Below are positions 8,287 through 16,311 of a stretch of 40,904 nt of DNA, piece after piece. Origin of the DNA: Actinomycetota bacterium. Its GTDB lineage: Bacteria > Actinomycetota > Acidimicrobiia > Acidimicrobiales > Ilumatobacteraceae. The notes under the pieces were generated by a model. That model worked only from the letters and a program-made list of their open reading frames with translations, had not been told where the DNA came from and searched no databases. Location: the NCBI GenBank assembly GCA_016871295.1, contig VFZD01000006.1, positions 1-40,904 on the forward strand. The letters are read 5' to 3'. A program made the position numbers and the translations under genes. The stretch's first letter is position 1. Each line of letters begins with the position of its first letter.

Positions 8287-10398
8287 ATGACGTTCTGGCG
8301 AAACCGCTTCTCGGTCGCTCACCGAACGCCGACCGATTCTTACGCCGTTGGCATCGGAAGAAGATACATCAACCGCGAACTGAGTTGGCTCGATTTCAAC
8401 GACCGGGTTCTGACGCTTTCACGTAACAAGAAGGTGCCTCTTCTCGAGCGGTGCAGATTTTTGGCGATTTGTAGCTCGAACCTCGACGAGTTCTACCAAA
8501 TCAGGGTCGCGGCTCTGAAAGACCAGGTGGCTGGTGGTATCACCACTGCGACACCCGATGGTTTGACGCCACTCGAGCAACTAAGACAAATCATTCTGCG
8601 CACGCAGGGTTTCGTCGACATCCAGCACGAAATTTGGTCGAAGGAGTTGTTGCCTGAGTTGGCGGAGGCCGGTATCCGCATCACCGCCTGGTCCGACCTC
8701 GACGATGCCGAAAAAACGAAGCTCTCCACTGATTTTGATCAGAGAATGTTTCCCGTGTTGACGCCATTGGTGGTCGATCCGGCGCATCCGTTTCCGTACA
8801 TCTCAAACTTGGCGTTGAATCTGGCCGTGGTTGCACGCGACCCGAACTCGGGGGAGCAGAGGTTCGCCCGCTTGAAGGTGCCGAAAAATCTGACCCGTTT
8901 CGTCCGGGTCGGCGACGGTCAAAAATACGTGTTGCTGGAAGATGTCATCTCGGCGAACATGGGTCGGCTGTTTAAAGGCATGACCATCGAGCAATGTTTT
9001 GTTTTCAGGGTGACCCGTAACGCCGACCTGTCGCTCGACGACGAAGACGCCGAGGATTTATTGGCCGCCGTCGAGATGGAGCTGCGTCGGCGACGCTTCG
9101 GTCGAGCGGTGAGGATAGAGATTCCAAGGGGCACCTCTCAAGAGGCTCTCGACCTGATGTGCGAAGAACTCGAGTTGGAGGCAGACGACGTCACATTTCA
9201 TCGCGGGATGATCGAAATGAATGCGTTGAACCAACTCGCCTCGCTGGATATACCCGATTTGCGTTACAGACCTTGGCCACCGCTGACCGCAGGTCGGTTG
9301 GTCGCCGCCGAGCTGAACGGCCAAAGCATTTTTCAGGTGATCCGAGAGCGTCAATTGCTCGTTCATCACCCGCACGAGTCGTTCTCGTCGTCGGTCGAGG
9401 CGTTCGTCGAGCAGGCGACCAACGATCCGAAAGTTCATTCGATAAAAATCACGCTTTATCGAACCTCGGGCGACTCTTCGATCGCCAAACAATTGGTGCG
9501 CGCGGCCGAGGCAGGCAAGCAAGTGGCGGTAGTTCTCGAAATCAAGGCCAGATTCGACGAAGCACGCAATATTGCTTGGGCCAAAGAACTCGAATATGCG
9601 GGTGTTCATGTCACCTACGGGATCGTCGGCCTGAAGACGCACTCGAAGTGCATCTTGGTGGTGCGCGAAGACAACGACCAGATGCGAAGATACGTGCACA
9701 TCGGCACGGGAAACTACAACTCGGTGACCGCACGGTTGTATGAAGACATCGGGTTTTTCACCTGCGAAGAACAGATAGGCGCCGACGCGACCGAGCTGTT
9801 CAATTATTTGACTGGTTACGCGAAAGAACCCGACTATCTGCGATTGTTCGTCGCGCCGCACCAGTTGCGTCCGCGAATTCTCGAACTGATACATCGTGAG
9901 GCGAGCTACGGGTCAGACGGGCGTATTGCGCTGAAATTGAATTCAATTTCAGACCCTGCGGTGATCGATGCCCTGTATATGGCCAGCAATGCGGGAGTGA
10001 AGATCGATCTGGTTGTGCGCGGTATCTGCTGTCTTCGGGCCGGCGTTGCAGGTATGTCCGAGAACATCAGGGTTCGATCGATTCTTGGGCGATATCTCGA
10101 ACACTCGCGGATCTACCGGTTCGAACACGGTCTTGAAGATGGTTCGCCGTTGCACCTGATCGGTTCAGCCGATTTGATGGGTCGCAACCTTGATGGTCGT
10201 GTCGAAGTTCTGGTACCGCTGACTCACCCAAAGCATCGTGCTTGGTTGGACAAGGTGCTTGGATTCCTGCTCGATGAAGGAGTCGAACATTTTGCCCTCG
10301 GCGACGACGACCTCTGGCGCAAGAATGGTGTCGGCGACGAGGTGGGCGACGCTCAGCAACGTCTGCACGAGTGGGTTGTCGCGACCCAGGTTCGATAG
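8287..10398 (+). CDS. ppk1: Polyphosphate kinase 1
   Basis: A 703-residue PPK1, the usual length. It reversibly polymerises the ATP gamma-phosphate into polyphosphate. The N-terminal domain begins with YINRELSWLDFNDRVL, followed by the conserved CSSNLDEFYQIRVAALKDQV. The central phospholipase-D-like domains contain the autophosphorylated histidine in GLKTHSKCILVVR (His452) and the second conserved histidine in YRFEHG (His614), followed by SADLMGRNLDGRVE. VHIGTGNYN is also present. The ATG at 8287 has a GAGGA ribosome-binding site. Downstream phoU begins 124 bases later. With ppx just upstream and divergent, the region codes for both making and breaking polyphosphate. Confidence 0.97.
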   Translation: MTFWRNRFSVAHRTPTDSYAVGIGRRYINRELSWLDFNDRVLTLSRNKKVPLLERCRFLAICSSNLDEFYQIRVAALKDQVAGGITTATPDGLTPLEQLRQIILRTQGFVDIQHEIWSKELLPELAEAGIRITAWSDLDDAEKTKLSTDFDQRMFPVLTPLVVDPAHPFPYISNLALNLAVVARDPNSGEQRFARLKVPKNLTRFVRVGDGQKYVLLEDVISANMGRLFKGMTIEQCFVFRVTRNADLSLDDEDAEDLLAAVEMELRRRRFGRAVRIEIPRGTSQEALDLMCEELELEADDVTFHRGMIEMNALNQLASLDIPDLRYRPWPPLTAGRLVAAELNGQSIFQVIRERQLLVHHPHESFSSSVEAFVEQATNDPKVHSIKITLYRTSGDSSIAKQLVRAAEAGKQVAVVLEIKARFDEARNIAWAKELEYAGVHVTYGIVGLKTHSKCILVVREDNDQMRRYVHIGTGNYNSVTARLYEDIGFFTCEEQIGADATELFNYLTGYAKEPDYLRLFVAPHQLRPRILELIHREASYGSDGRIALKLNSISDPAVIDALYMASNAGVKIDLVVRGICCLRAGVAGMSENIRVRSILGRYLEHSRIYRFEHGLEDGSPLHLIGSADLMGRNLDGRVEVLVPLTHPKHRAWLDKVLGFLLDEGVEHFALGDDDLWRKNGVGDEVGDAQQRLHEWVVATQVR

Positions 10399-10404
10399 TC
10401 AGCA

Positions 10405-10444
10405 GTTCACTCGTCGGCAACCTTAAAGACAGCCAGGGTTCACC
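10405..10444 (+). promoter_or_regulatory. Possible PHO-box half-sites upstream of phoU
   Basis: The 124-base gap before phoU contains GTTCACT (10405-10411) and GTTCACC (10438-10444). They are 33 bases apart, which is three 11-base steps. GTTCACC-like units at 11-base spacing are the known binding pattern of actinobacterial PhoP/RegX3-type regulators. The intervening steps are poorly conserved, so this is only a candidate for autoregulation by the RegX3-like protein encoded downstream. Confidence 0.25.
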
Positions 10445-10522
10445 CGTTTCGGGCTACCGTTAGACGCAAGAAACGCAATTTTCCAGTCGGGGTCTGCGAG
10501 TTTTAGGCGAGAGGTCGAGTTC

Positions 10523-11254
10523 ATGGATGAGATTCGCAAGAGTTTTCACAATGATCTCGATTCTGTTCGTTCCGAGATCATTCGGCTCGGCGCCTCGCTG
10601 ACCGAGTCGATACCAAGAGCGACCGCCGTGTTGCTGAGCGGTGACCTGGAGGGTGCCGACTACCTCGTTCAGGCAGATGACGAATTTGATGGTCGTAGCG
10701 CCGAACTCGAGGCTTCTTGTTTTGAGATTTTGGCGCTGCAGTCGCCCGTGGCGGCCGACCTGCGTCAGATAATCGCGATTATCAAGATCACCGGTGAACT
10801 CGAGCGTTCCGCCGATTTGGTCGTGAATATTTGCAAGGCCGCCCGACGGATCTACGGCCATGACGTCGACCCGATGTTGCGCGGAGTCATTTCGAAAATG
10901 AGTGAACAAGCCCAAAACTTGTTTGCCGCCACGATGGAGGCCTTCGAGCAGAACGACTCGGCCAAGGCCGCCGCAATCGACGATATGGACTCATATCTCG
11001 ACAGCCTGCACCGACAATTCATCCAACAAATTTTTGAATCTCACTCGAGATCCAAAATCGATCTGCAGGTTGCTGTTCAACTTGCGGTCGTGGCTCGTTT
11101 TTACGAGCGCATCGGCGACCATGCGGTAAATGTGAGCGAGAAGACAAGGTTCATCGTGTCGGGTTGGGTTCGCGAACGTGGGGGCATCGAAAGATACAAG
11201 GCCCGAATCGGAGACATGACCGGAGATTTGCCGCGCCCGTCGCCAGAAAGTTGA
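10523..11254 (+). CDS. phoU: Phosphate transport/signalling accessory protein PhoU
   Basis: A 243-residue protein with two three-helix PhoU repeats. Family signatures include the N-terminal FHNDLDSVRSEIIRLG, ALQSPVAADLRQIIAIIKI, GELERSADLVVNI and, in the second repeat, ARFYERIGDHAVNVSE. The acidic E/DxxxD metal motifs sit in these last two segments. PhoU links the Pst phosphate transporter to the phosphate-sensing histidine kinase. Here the kinase gene follows after only 12 bases, but no pst genes are in the window. It acts on the cytoplasmic side of the membrane. Confidence 0.95.
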   Translation: MDEIRKSFHNDLDSVRSEIIRLGASLTESIPRATAVLLSGDLEGADYLVQADDEFDGRSAELEASCFEILALQSPVAADLRQIIAIIKITGELERSADLVVNICKAARRIYGHDVDPMLRGVISKMSEQAQNLFAATMEAFEQNDSAKAAAIDDMDSYLDSLHRQFIQQIFESHSRSKIDLQVAVQLAVVARFYERIGDHAVNVSEKTRFIVSGWVRERGGIERYKARIGDMTGDLPRPSPES

Positions 11255-11266
11255 CACGCGAGTTCC

Positions 11267-12424
11267 GTGAACCTGTTCTACTTCGTGTCGGGGGTGTTGA
11301 TTGCCTTGATTGCGTCGGCATTGATCAAGAGGATTGTGCGAAAGTCGAAGTTGGTTGACGAAAAGAAAATGCCCGTCGTCGTCGCGGCCGAAAGGGATAA
11401 CCAACTGGAAAGTTTGATGCACGCGCTCGACATGCTCGCCACCGGCGTCGTGGTCGCCGAACTCGCCACGGGTCGCACATTGCGAAACAAGGCGGCCAGG
11501 TCGATGACCGGTGTTCGGTTTGTCGACGTATTGGTCGAGCAGGCGGCAGATGAGATGATCGACGAAGTCAAGAAAGGTTTTTCGGGTGAGCGCGTGCTCG
11601 AGACCGTGTCGGGCACGACGCGGTTCTTCAAGATCCAGGGTCAAGCCACCAGCGGTCAGCGGGCGATCGTGACGATTGAAGACATCACCGAAAAGTCGCG
11701 CATCGATACGGTGCAGACCGATTTTGTGGCCAATTTGAGCCACGAACTCAAGACCCCGATCGGCGCGGTTGCGGCGTTGGCCGACTCGTTGAACGGCGAG
11801 ACGGAAACAGAAGTGGTTGGGCGACTGGCGGAGAGAATCGTCACCGAGTCGCACCGCATGTCGAGGATCGTTGACGACCTTTTGGATCTCTCGAGAATCG
11901 AGTTCGGGGGCACCGAAGAATGGAGCGAATTCGACCTGGCCCAGGTTTTGGTCGAGGTCGTGAGCACCCATCAACACTCTGCCAAACGCCAGGGTCTCGG
12001 ACTGTCGCTCACGGGTTCGGCCGAACTTTGGGTGCGCGGAGACAGATCGCAACTCAACTCGATGTTTTCGAATTTGGTCGACAACGCCATCAAATACAGC
12101 GAGTCGGGCGGAGTGGTCATGGTCGAAGGCACGATCAAAGACGACGAGATTGTCGTGTCGGTCAAAGACCGCGGTATCGGAATATCCGAGCGCGACCAAA
12201 AAAGAATCTTCGAGCGTTTTTATCGGGTCGACAAGGCTCGAAGCAGGGCGACGGGCGGCACGGGGCTCGGGCTTTCGATCGTCCGTCATATCGTGCTCGA
12301 ACATGGCGGGTCGATCGACGTCAAGTCAGAAGAAGGCCTTGGTTCTACCTTCATGGTCACATTGCCCAAGTTTGCGAAAACCGAAGTCAAACAGGTTCCG
12401 GATGAAACAGGGGTCATGGCATGA
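11267..12424 (+). CDS. senX3: SenX3/PhoR-like sensor histidine kinase
   Basis: A 385-residue membrane kinase starting at GTG. One hydrophobic segment is visible at about residues 2-21 (LFYFVSGVLIALIASALI), followed by a basic stop-transfer end. A degenerate PAS-like region follows (about residues 45-130). The dimerisation domain carries the phosphorylated His159 in NLSHELKTPIGAV. The ATPase domain shows the N box (NLVDNAIKYS), G1 box (DRGIGISE), F region (IFERFYRVDKARS) and G2 box (GTGLGLSIV). No extracellular domain exists, so the signal is probably received in the membrane or cytoplasm, for example through PhoU. It shares an ATGA overlap with the response-regulator gene. The symbol is by analogy with the SenX3-RegX3 system. 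Confidence 0.9.
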   Translation: MNLFYFVSGVLIALIASALIKRIVRKSKLVDEKKMPVVVAAERDNQLESLMHALDMLATGVVVAELATGRTLRNKAARSMTGVRFVDVLVEQAADEMIDEVKKGFSGERVLETVSGTTRFFKIQGQATSGQRAIVTIEDITEKSRIDTVQTDFVANLSHELKTPIGAVAALADSLNGETETEVVGRLAERIVTESHRMSRIVDDLLDLSRIEFGGTEEWSEFDLAQVLVEVVSTHQHSAKRQGLGLSLTGSAELWVRGDRSQLNSMFSNLVDNAIKYSESGGVVMVEGTIKDDEIVVSVKDRGIGISERDQKRIFERFYRVDKARSRATGGTGLGLSIVRHIVLEHGGSIDVKSEEGLGSTFMVTLPKFAKTEVKQVPDETGVMA

Positions 12425-13140
12425 GCATCGCCAATTCTCTTCCGACCGTTTTGGTCATCGATGACGAGGAGTCGTTCATCGAGGCGCTTCAGGTCGGTTT
12501 GAAACGGGAGGGGTTTCGAATCGAAATTGCGCGTGACGGCGCCGAGGCGCTATCCGTGTTTGATTCCTTGCGACCTGACGCCGTGCTGTTGGACGTGATG
12601 TTGCCCAAGGTCTCCGGAACCGACGTCTGTCGCGAAATTCGAAAGAAGAGCGCCGTGCCGATCATCATGGTCTCGGCCAAAGGTTCCGAAATTGACACCG
12701 TCGTTGGTCTTGAAGTTGGTGCGGACGACTACATCGTGAAGCCTTACCGGTTGCGCGAGTTGGTGGCTCGGTTGAGGGCGGCCCTGCGTCGCGGCGAATT
12801 GTCGAAAAGTGATGACGATGTCTCGGGTGTCGGGTCGGTATCGATCGGCTCGATTTCGATCGACCCCGAACAGCATGTTGTCACCATCCGTGGCCAGGTC
12901 GTCAAACTTCCATTGAAAGAGTTCGAGTTGCTGTATCTGTTGATGGCCAACGCCGGTCGAGTCATGACTCGCGAGACCTTGATCGACCGCGTCTGGGGCA
13001 CCGATTATTTCGGCGATACAAAGACCCTCGACGTGCACATCAAACGTCTTCGTGCCAAAATTGAACAAGAACCCGCAGAACCGAAACTTGTGGTCACCAT
13101 CCGCGGTCTCGGCTACAAATACGAGAAGATGGGTGCATAG
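12421..13140 (+). CDS. regX3: RegX3/PhoB-like OmpR-family response regulator
   Basis: A 239-residue response regulator. The receiver domain has the acidic pocket Asp14-Asp15, the phosphoacceptor Asp58 (VLLDVMLPKVSG), the Ser of VSAKG, and the Lys of DDYIVKPY. The C-terminal winged-helix DNA-binding domain shows LPLKEFELLYLLMANAGRVM and RVWGTDYFGDTKTLDVHIKR, as in PhoB/RegX3. It should bind PHO-type direct repeats upstream of phosphate-starvation genes once phosphorylated by the kinase encoded just upstream. The 4-base overlap implies translational coupling. Downstream is an MFS gene after about 50 bases. Confidence 0.92.
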   Translation: MSIANSLPTVLVIDDEESFIEALQVGLKREGFRIEIARDGAEALSVFDSLRPDAVLLDVMLPKVSGTDVCREIRKKSAVPIIMVSAKGSEIDTVVGLEVGADDYIVKPYRLRELVARLRAALRRGELSKSDDDVSGVGSVSIGSISIDPEQHVVTIRGQVVKLPLKEFELLYLLMANAGRVMTRETLIDRVWGTDYFGDTKTLDVHIKRLRAKIEQEPAEPKLVVTIRGLGYKYEKMGA

Positions 13141-13193
13141 CACTACCTAGATCTGGTCTCGCACCCGCGTCGCCGCTCAGGCGACTTGGCAGG

Positions 13194-14333
13194 GTGCATG
13201 CGCTGATCGCCTGTGGCGAGGCGGCATTCGCCGTCGCCTTGGCTGATTCACTGTTTCTTTCAATCGACCCGGATGCGGCTAGAAGCCAAGTGCTGTTGTT
13301 TTTGGCCGTCAGCCTCGCCCCGTTCGCGGTTGTCGCCCCGTTCATCGGACCGATAATTGATCGAATACCGGGGGGTCGAAGACTCACCGTGCTCGTCGTC
13401 AGTCTGCTGCGATGCCTGACGGTACTAATGATGATCTCGAGGCTCGAGTCACTCACGCTCTTTGCCTTGGCGTTCGTTTCTTTGGTTTTGGCGCGTACCT
13501 ACAGCGTCAGCAAAACCGCGTTGGTCCCGAGCCTGGTCGAAGATGGCGACGAATTGGTGGCGGCCAACGCAAGATTGGGTCTGTTGTCGGGGTTGACGGG
13601 TATCGCCGCGGCCGTTCCGGCGGTGCTGCTGCAGCTTGTCGACGCCCGAGCGACTCTGATGATGTCGGCGGTGATGTTTGGTTTGGCGGGCGCGTTCGCC
13701 CTGAAGTTGCCGCGCAAGGTTGCCACCGTGCAGACACCCATCGAACCGATCGAAACCGTGGAGTTGCATAGTTCTGCGATTCGCCAAATCTCGGCGTTGA
13801 TGATGGTCTTGCGGGGCATCATCGGCTTTTTGTTTTTCCATGTGGCGTTTTGGTTGCGTGATGAGCTCGCCGGAACCGCGTGGTTCGGTTTGGCGCTCGG
13901 TCTCTCTTCGTTGGCGACGATGATCGCCAACTTGGTGGCGCCAGTGTTGCGACGAACCATGTCGGAGTGGGCGATGATGATTTTTGTCTATCTCGTGGTC
14001 GGCCTCGTCGGTGTCTTTGCGGGGGTCGTGGGCGGAATAACGGCGGGCATCGTGTTGATTGCCGTGACGAATGGAATGGGTTCTATCGGTCGATTGTCGT
14101 TCGAGTCTTTCGTGCAGAGAAATGCCCCTGACGCGAACCGTGCGCGTGCATTGGTCAGATTTGAAACCCGAAATCAACTCGCATGGGTCGGGTTTGGTTT
14201 GTGTGCGGTGCTTTTGACTCTCCCGGGCGCCGTTGGTTTTGGCTTTGTCGGTGCGATCGGAATTCTCGGCACGATCTATTCGTTCTACATTGTCTATTCG
14301 GCCACGAGGCGGGGCGACGCGACTAAAGGTTGA
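13194..14333 (+). CDS. Major facilitator superfamily transporter
   Basis: A membrane protein of about 379 residues with ten to twelve hydrophobic segments. It contains the MFS loop GPIIDRIPGGRRLTV between helices 2 and 3. Its overall look is that of the EntS-like MFS_3 group, which contains exporters of small molecules. The substrate is unknown. The GTG at 13194 is only a provisional start. The frame is open upstream back into the regX3 end, the sequence before it (SPLRRLGR) looks coding, and no ATG or strong ribosome-binding site is present, so a non-ATG upstream start is possible. The 3' end overlaps the convergent zincin-like gene by 11 bases. Confidence 0.8.
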   Translation: MHALIACGEAAFAVALADSLFLSIDPDAARSQVLLFLAVSLAPFAVVAPFIGPIIDRIPGGRRLTVLVVSLLRCLTVLMMISRLESLTLFALAFVSLVLARTYSVSKTALVPSLVEDGDELVAANARLGLLSGLTGIAAAVPAVLLQLVDARATLMMSAVMFGLAGAFALKLPRKVATVQTPIEPIETVELHSSAIRQISALMMVLRGIIGFLFFHVAFWLRDELAGTAWFGLALGLSSLATMIANLVAPVLRRTMSEWAMMIFVYLVVGLVGVFAGVVGGITAGIVLIAVTNGMGSIGRLSFESFVQRNAPDANRARALVRFETRNQLAWVGFGLCAVLLTLPGAVGFGFVGAIGILGTIYSFYIVYSATRRGDATKG

Positions 14334-15510
14334 TTCTTTCCAGCCACAAACCTGGGGCAGAAATCTCGTTTGGAGTCGGCAGGTTGCCTTCCTTTGACCA
14401 GAGGCGAGCCAGACCCGATTCGCCGGCGCGATCGACGACACCTTTGATGAATTGGTCTCCGCGCGTCAGTTGGGCATCGGTCAGGTGAATCCCGAAGAGC
14501 TCTTCGACATACAGGTCTTGGGCGCCCGCCTCGACGCGTCGTCGTCTGACTGCCTCTGAAATCTGGGCGCCCTTGCCGAGAATTCGGCCTGCGACGACAT
14601 CGACAACACGATCGACGTAACAAACGATGGCGCAAATGATCGCATCAAGCACCGGCGCCAACGCTTTTTGCCGAGCAGTTCGATCGGCGCCCAACAGAAT
14701 CGTCGGGTCACCGAGCAGTTTCTGAATAATTTCTGCCGGATTTGTATCGGTGAGGTCGACATTGCTGAGTCGTTGACCGAGGGCGTTGGGGTTTGGCCTG
14801 AAACCCGCAACGTGCTGTTTCACCGAGTCGACTATCAGTTCGCGAACATGGTCGACGCCAAATACGGCATGAAAAGCGAGTTCTTGAATCAACAACCACA
14901 TCTGCATGTCCTCGACTTTGATCGACCAGTCTTTCGCGAACTCTTCACAGTTGCGCGCCAGAAAAATCAATTGAGTTTTCGGCAGGCGGGGGAGCGGCAG
15001 GTCGTATTGCCCGAACGCCCGAAGCGACAATTGCCCGACCATTGATCCGACCGACATGCCGAGCATCGCGGGAGTCATCAACTTGGTGAGGTTCATCATC
15101 ATCGCGTCCATATCGTTCGTGTCGCTCGCCGCAAGTTCTGAACCGATTTCGTCGTTCGGGCTGTCGATCGATGGAGCCGAAAAATCGGAGAAATAGAATT
15201 TGAACGCCGCGAGCGTGTGGTGAATCCATGTTGAGCGGTGCACGACCTCGATGTTCGGTGATTGCATAGATGTCGTCGTTGGCAGTCCGGTGACATCGCG
15301 GACGTGAAGATCGGCGACTTGGGCCAATTGGTTCACCGAGATTCTGGTGGTCGGCTCGACATTCGGTTCGGGTGACGAAATGTTTGTCGACATCATCGCG
15401 AATTGTCGGGCCAAATCCCACTGCACGGGACCGCTTGCTGACATCGCCTTGGCGATTTGATCGAAGAAGGGTATGCCTGACGACGAGAAGTCGCTCGGAT
15501 TTTCGGGCAT
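14323..15510 (-). CDS. DUF2342/zincin_2-type protein with degenerate zinc motif
   Basis: A 395-residue protein recognised as a member of the actinobacterial zincin_2 (DUF2342) group, often annotated as zinc-dependent metalloprotease or F420-associated protein. Supporting segments are the N-terminal WDLARQFAMM, the Gly/Met-rich GMSVGSMVGQLSLRAFGQYD, PLPRLPKTQLIFLARN, and the C-terminal RRRRVEAGAQDLYVEELFGI. In family members known to me the helix after this reads W-x3-HExxH. Here the equivalent is IQELAF, with Gln209, Glu210 and Phe213. Both zinc-binding histidines are therefore replaced while the Glu stays. Unless my alignment is off by a residue (His214 follows directly), it should not be a classical zinc protease. 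No signal peptide is present. It stands alone on this strand. Confidence 0.72.
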   Translation of the reverse strand: MPENPSDFSSSGIPFFDQIAKAMSASGPVQWDLARQFAMMSTNISSPEPNVEPTTRISVNQLAQVADLHVRDVTGLPTTTSMQSPNIEVVHRSTWIHHTLAAFKFYFSDFSAPSIDSPNDEIGSELAASDTNDMDAMMMNLTKLMTPAMLGMSVGSMVGQLSLRAFGQYDLPLPRLPKTQLIFLARNCEEFAKDWSIKVEDMQMWLLIQELAFHAVFGVDHVRELIVDSVKQHVAGFRPNPNALGQRLSNVDLTDTNPAEIIQKLLGDPTILLGADRTARQKALAPVLDAIICAIVCYVDRVVDVVAGRILGKGAQISEAVRRRRVEAGAQDLYVEELFGIHLTDAQLTRGDQFIKGVVDRAGESGLARLWSKEGNLPTPNEISAPGLWLERINL

Positions 15511-15599
15511 GCTCAGATGATACGCACCAGAGCGCAGTCTTCATTCGCGCGAGAAGCGTGTCGAAGGGCTGATTGGGCCACGCGGATACACTAAAAACG

Positions 15600-16094
15600 A
15601 TGTCAGCGACTCGAGGTCAGGGTGTTTCCGAAACTCGACTTGAGTTGACCAAAGATGAGTTAGATATCGGGCAGATCTACAACTGGGCGATCATGCCCTC
15701 GTGCGGAGCAGTGGTCGTATTTTCGGGTATCGTGCGCGACAACGCCGAGTCGCGAAAGGGCGTGACATCGCTGACTTACGAAGCGTATGAAGATCGGGTG
15801 ATTGAAAAGTTGGAAGTTATCGCCACAGAGATGCGCAAACGCTGGGTCGACCTGGGACGCATAGCGCTGATTCATAGGGTCGGTCAGTTGCAGTTGGGAG
15901 AGTCGTCGGTGGTCGTCGCAGTTTCTTCGCCGCATCGGCCCGAAGCATTTGCGGCCGCGCAGTTCGGAATTGATGCACTCAAGTTGAGCGTCCCAATCTG
16001 GAAGCAGGAGCACTGGGCCGAGGGCACCGATTGGAGTACGAACAGTCACCCGATTTCCGACGCCCGAAACGTTGGCAAGGTGACGCAGCGATGA
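15600..16094 (+). CDS. moaE: Molybdopterin synthase catalytic subunit MoaE
   Basis: A 164-residue MoaE, starting at the ATG at 15600; an in-frame TTG at 15573 is less likely. MoaE inserts two sulfurs, delivered by the MoaD thiocarboxylate, into cyclic pyranopterin monophosphate to make molybdopterin. Diagnostic segments are GAVVVFSGIVRDN, LTYEAYED, IHRVGQLQLGESSVVVAVSS, PHRPEAFAAAQ and the active-site lysine region VPIWKQEHWAEG. No moaD, moaA, moaC or molybdoenzyme gene is near. Its TGA overlaps the ATG of the next gene, so it is translationally coupled to a small membrane protein and mreB rather than to other cofactor genes. Confidence 0.93.
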   Translation: MSATRGQGVSETRLELTKDELDIGQIYNWAIMPSCGAVVVFSGIVRDNAESRKGVTSLTYEAYEDRVIEKLEVIATEMRKRWVDLGRIALIHRVGQLQLGESSVVVAVSSPHRPEAFAAAQFGIDALKLSVPIWKQEHWAEGTDWSTNSHPISDARNVGKVTQR

Positions 16095-16309
16095 TCATCG
16101 CTGCGTCGTTTCTCGCCGTGATTTTTGCGACGATCTCGATCGTCTCGGGCATAAGTTTGATTTTCCTGATTTTTTCACAGGAACGAAAGACGAGTTCGAC
16201 AGAAAGCATGGCGGCGTTTCATCGTCACCTGAATGCGCTCTCAGACGAGTCACGAGAACACTTGCGCAGTCAATTGCGCGAGGCCAAACAACGTCAGACG
16301 AGAAACTAG
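16091..16309 (+). CDS. Small single-pass membrane protein between moaE and mreB
   Basis: A 72-residue protein of no family I recognise. It starts at the ATG that overlaps the moaE stop (ATGA at 16091-16094) and ends two bases before mreB. One strong transmembrane helix covers about residues 2-28 (MIIAASFLAVIFATISIVSG and the following residues). It is followed by a hydrophilic helical tail rich in Ser, Glu, Arg and Gln that could form a coiled coil. With the helix at the extreme N-terminus, the tail is probably cytoplasmic. Its position immediately before mreB suggests a membrane anchor or regulator for the MreB filament. That is inference from position alone. Confidence 0.75.
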   Translation: MIIAASFLAVIFATISIVSGISLIFLIFSQERKTSSTESMAAFHRHLNALSDESREHLRSQLREAKQRQTRN

Positions 16310-16311
16310 AC

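Noticed and set aside
13449-14441. Long minus-strand frame opposite the MFS gene
   Set aside because: Composition is rich in Arg, His, Gln and Asp as expected from antisense of a hydrophobic membrane protein. The plus-strand frame gives clear transmembrane helices.
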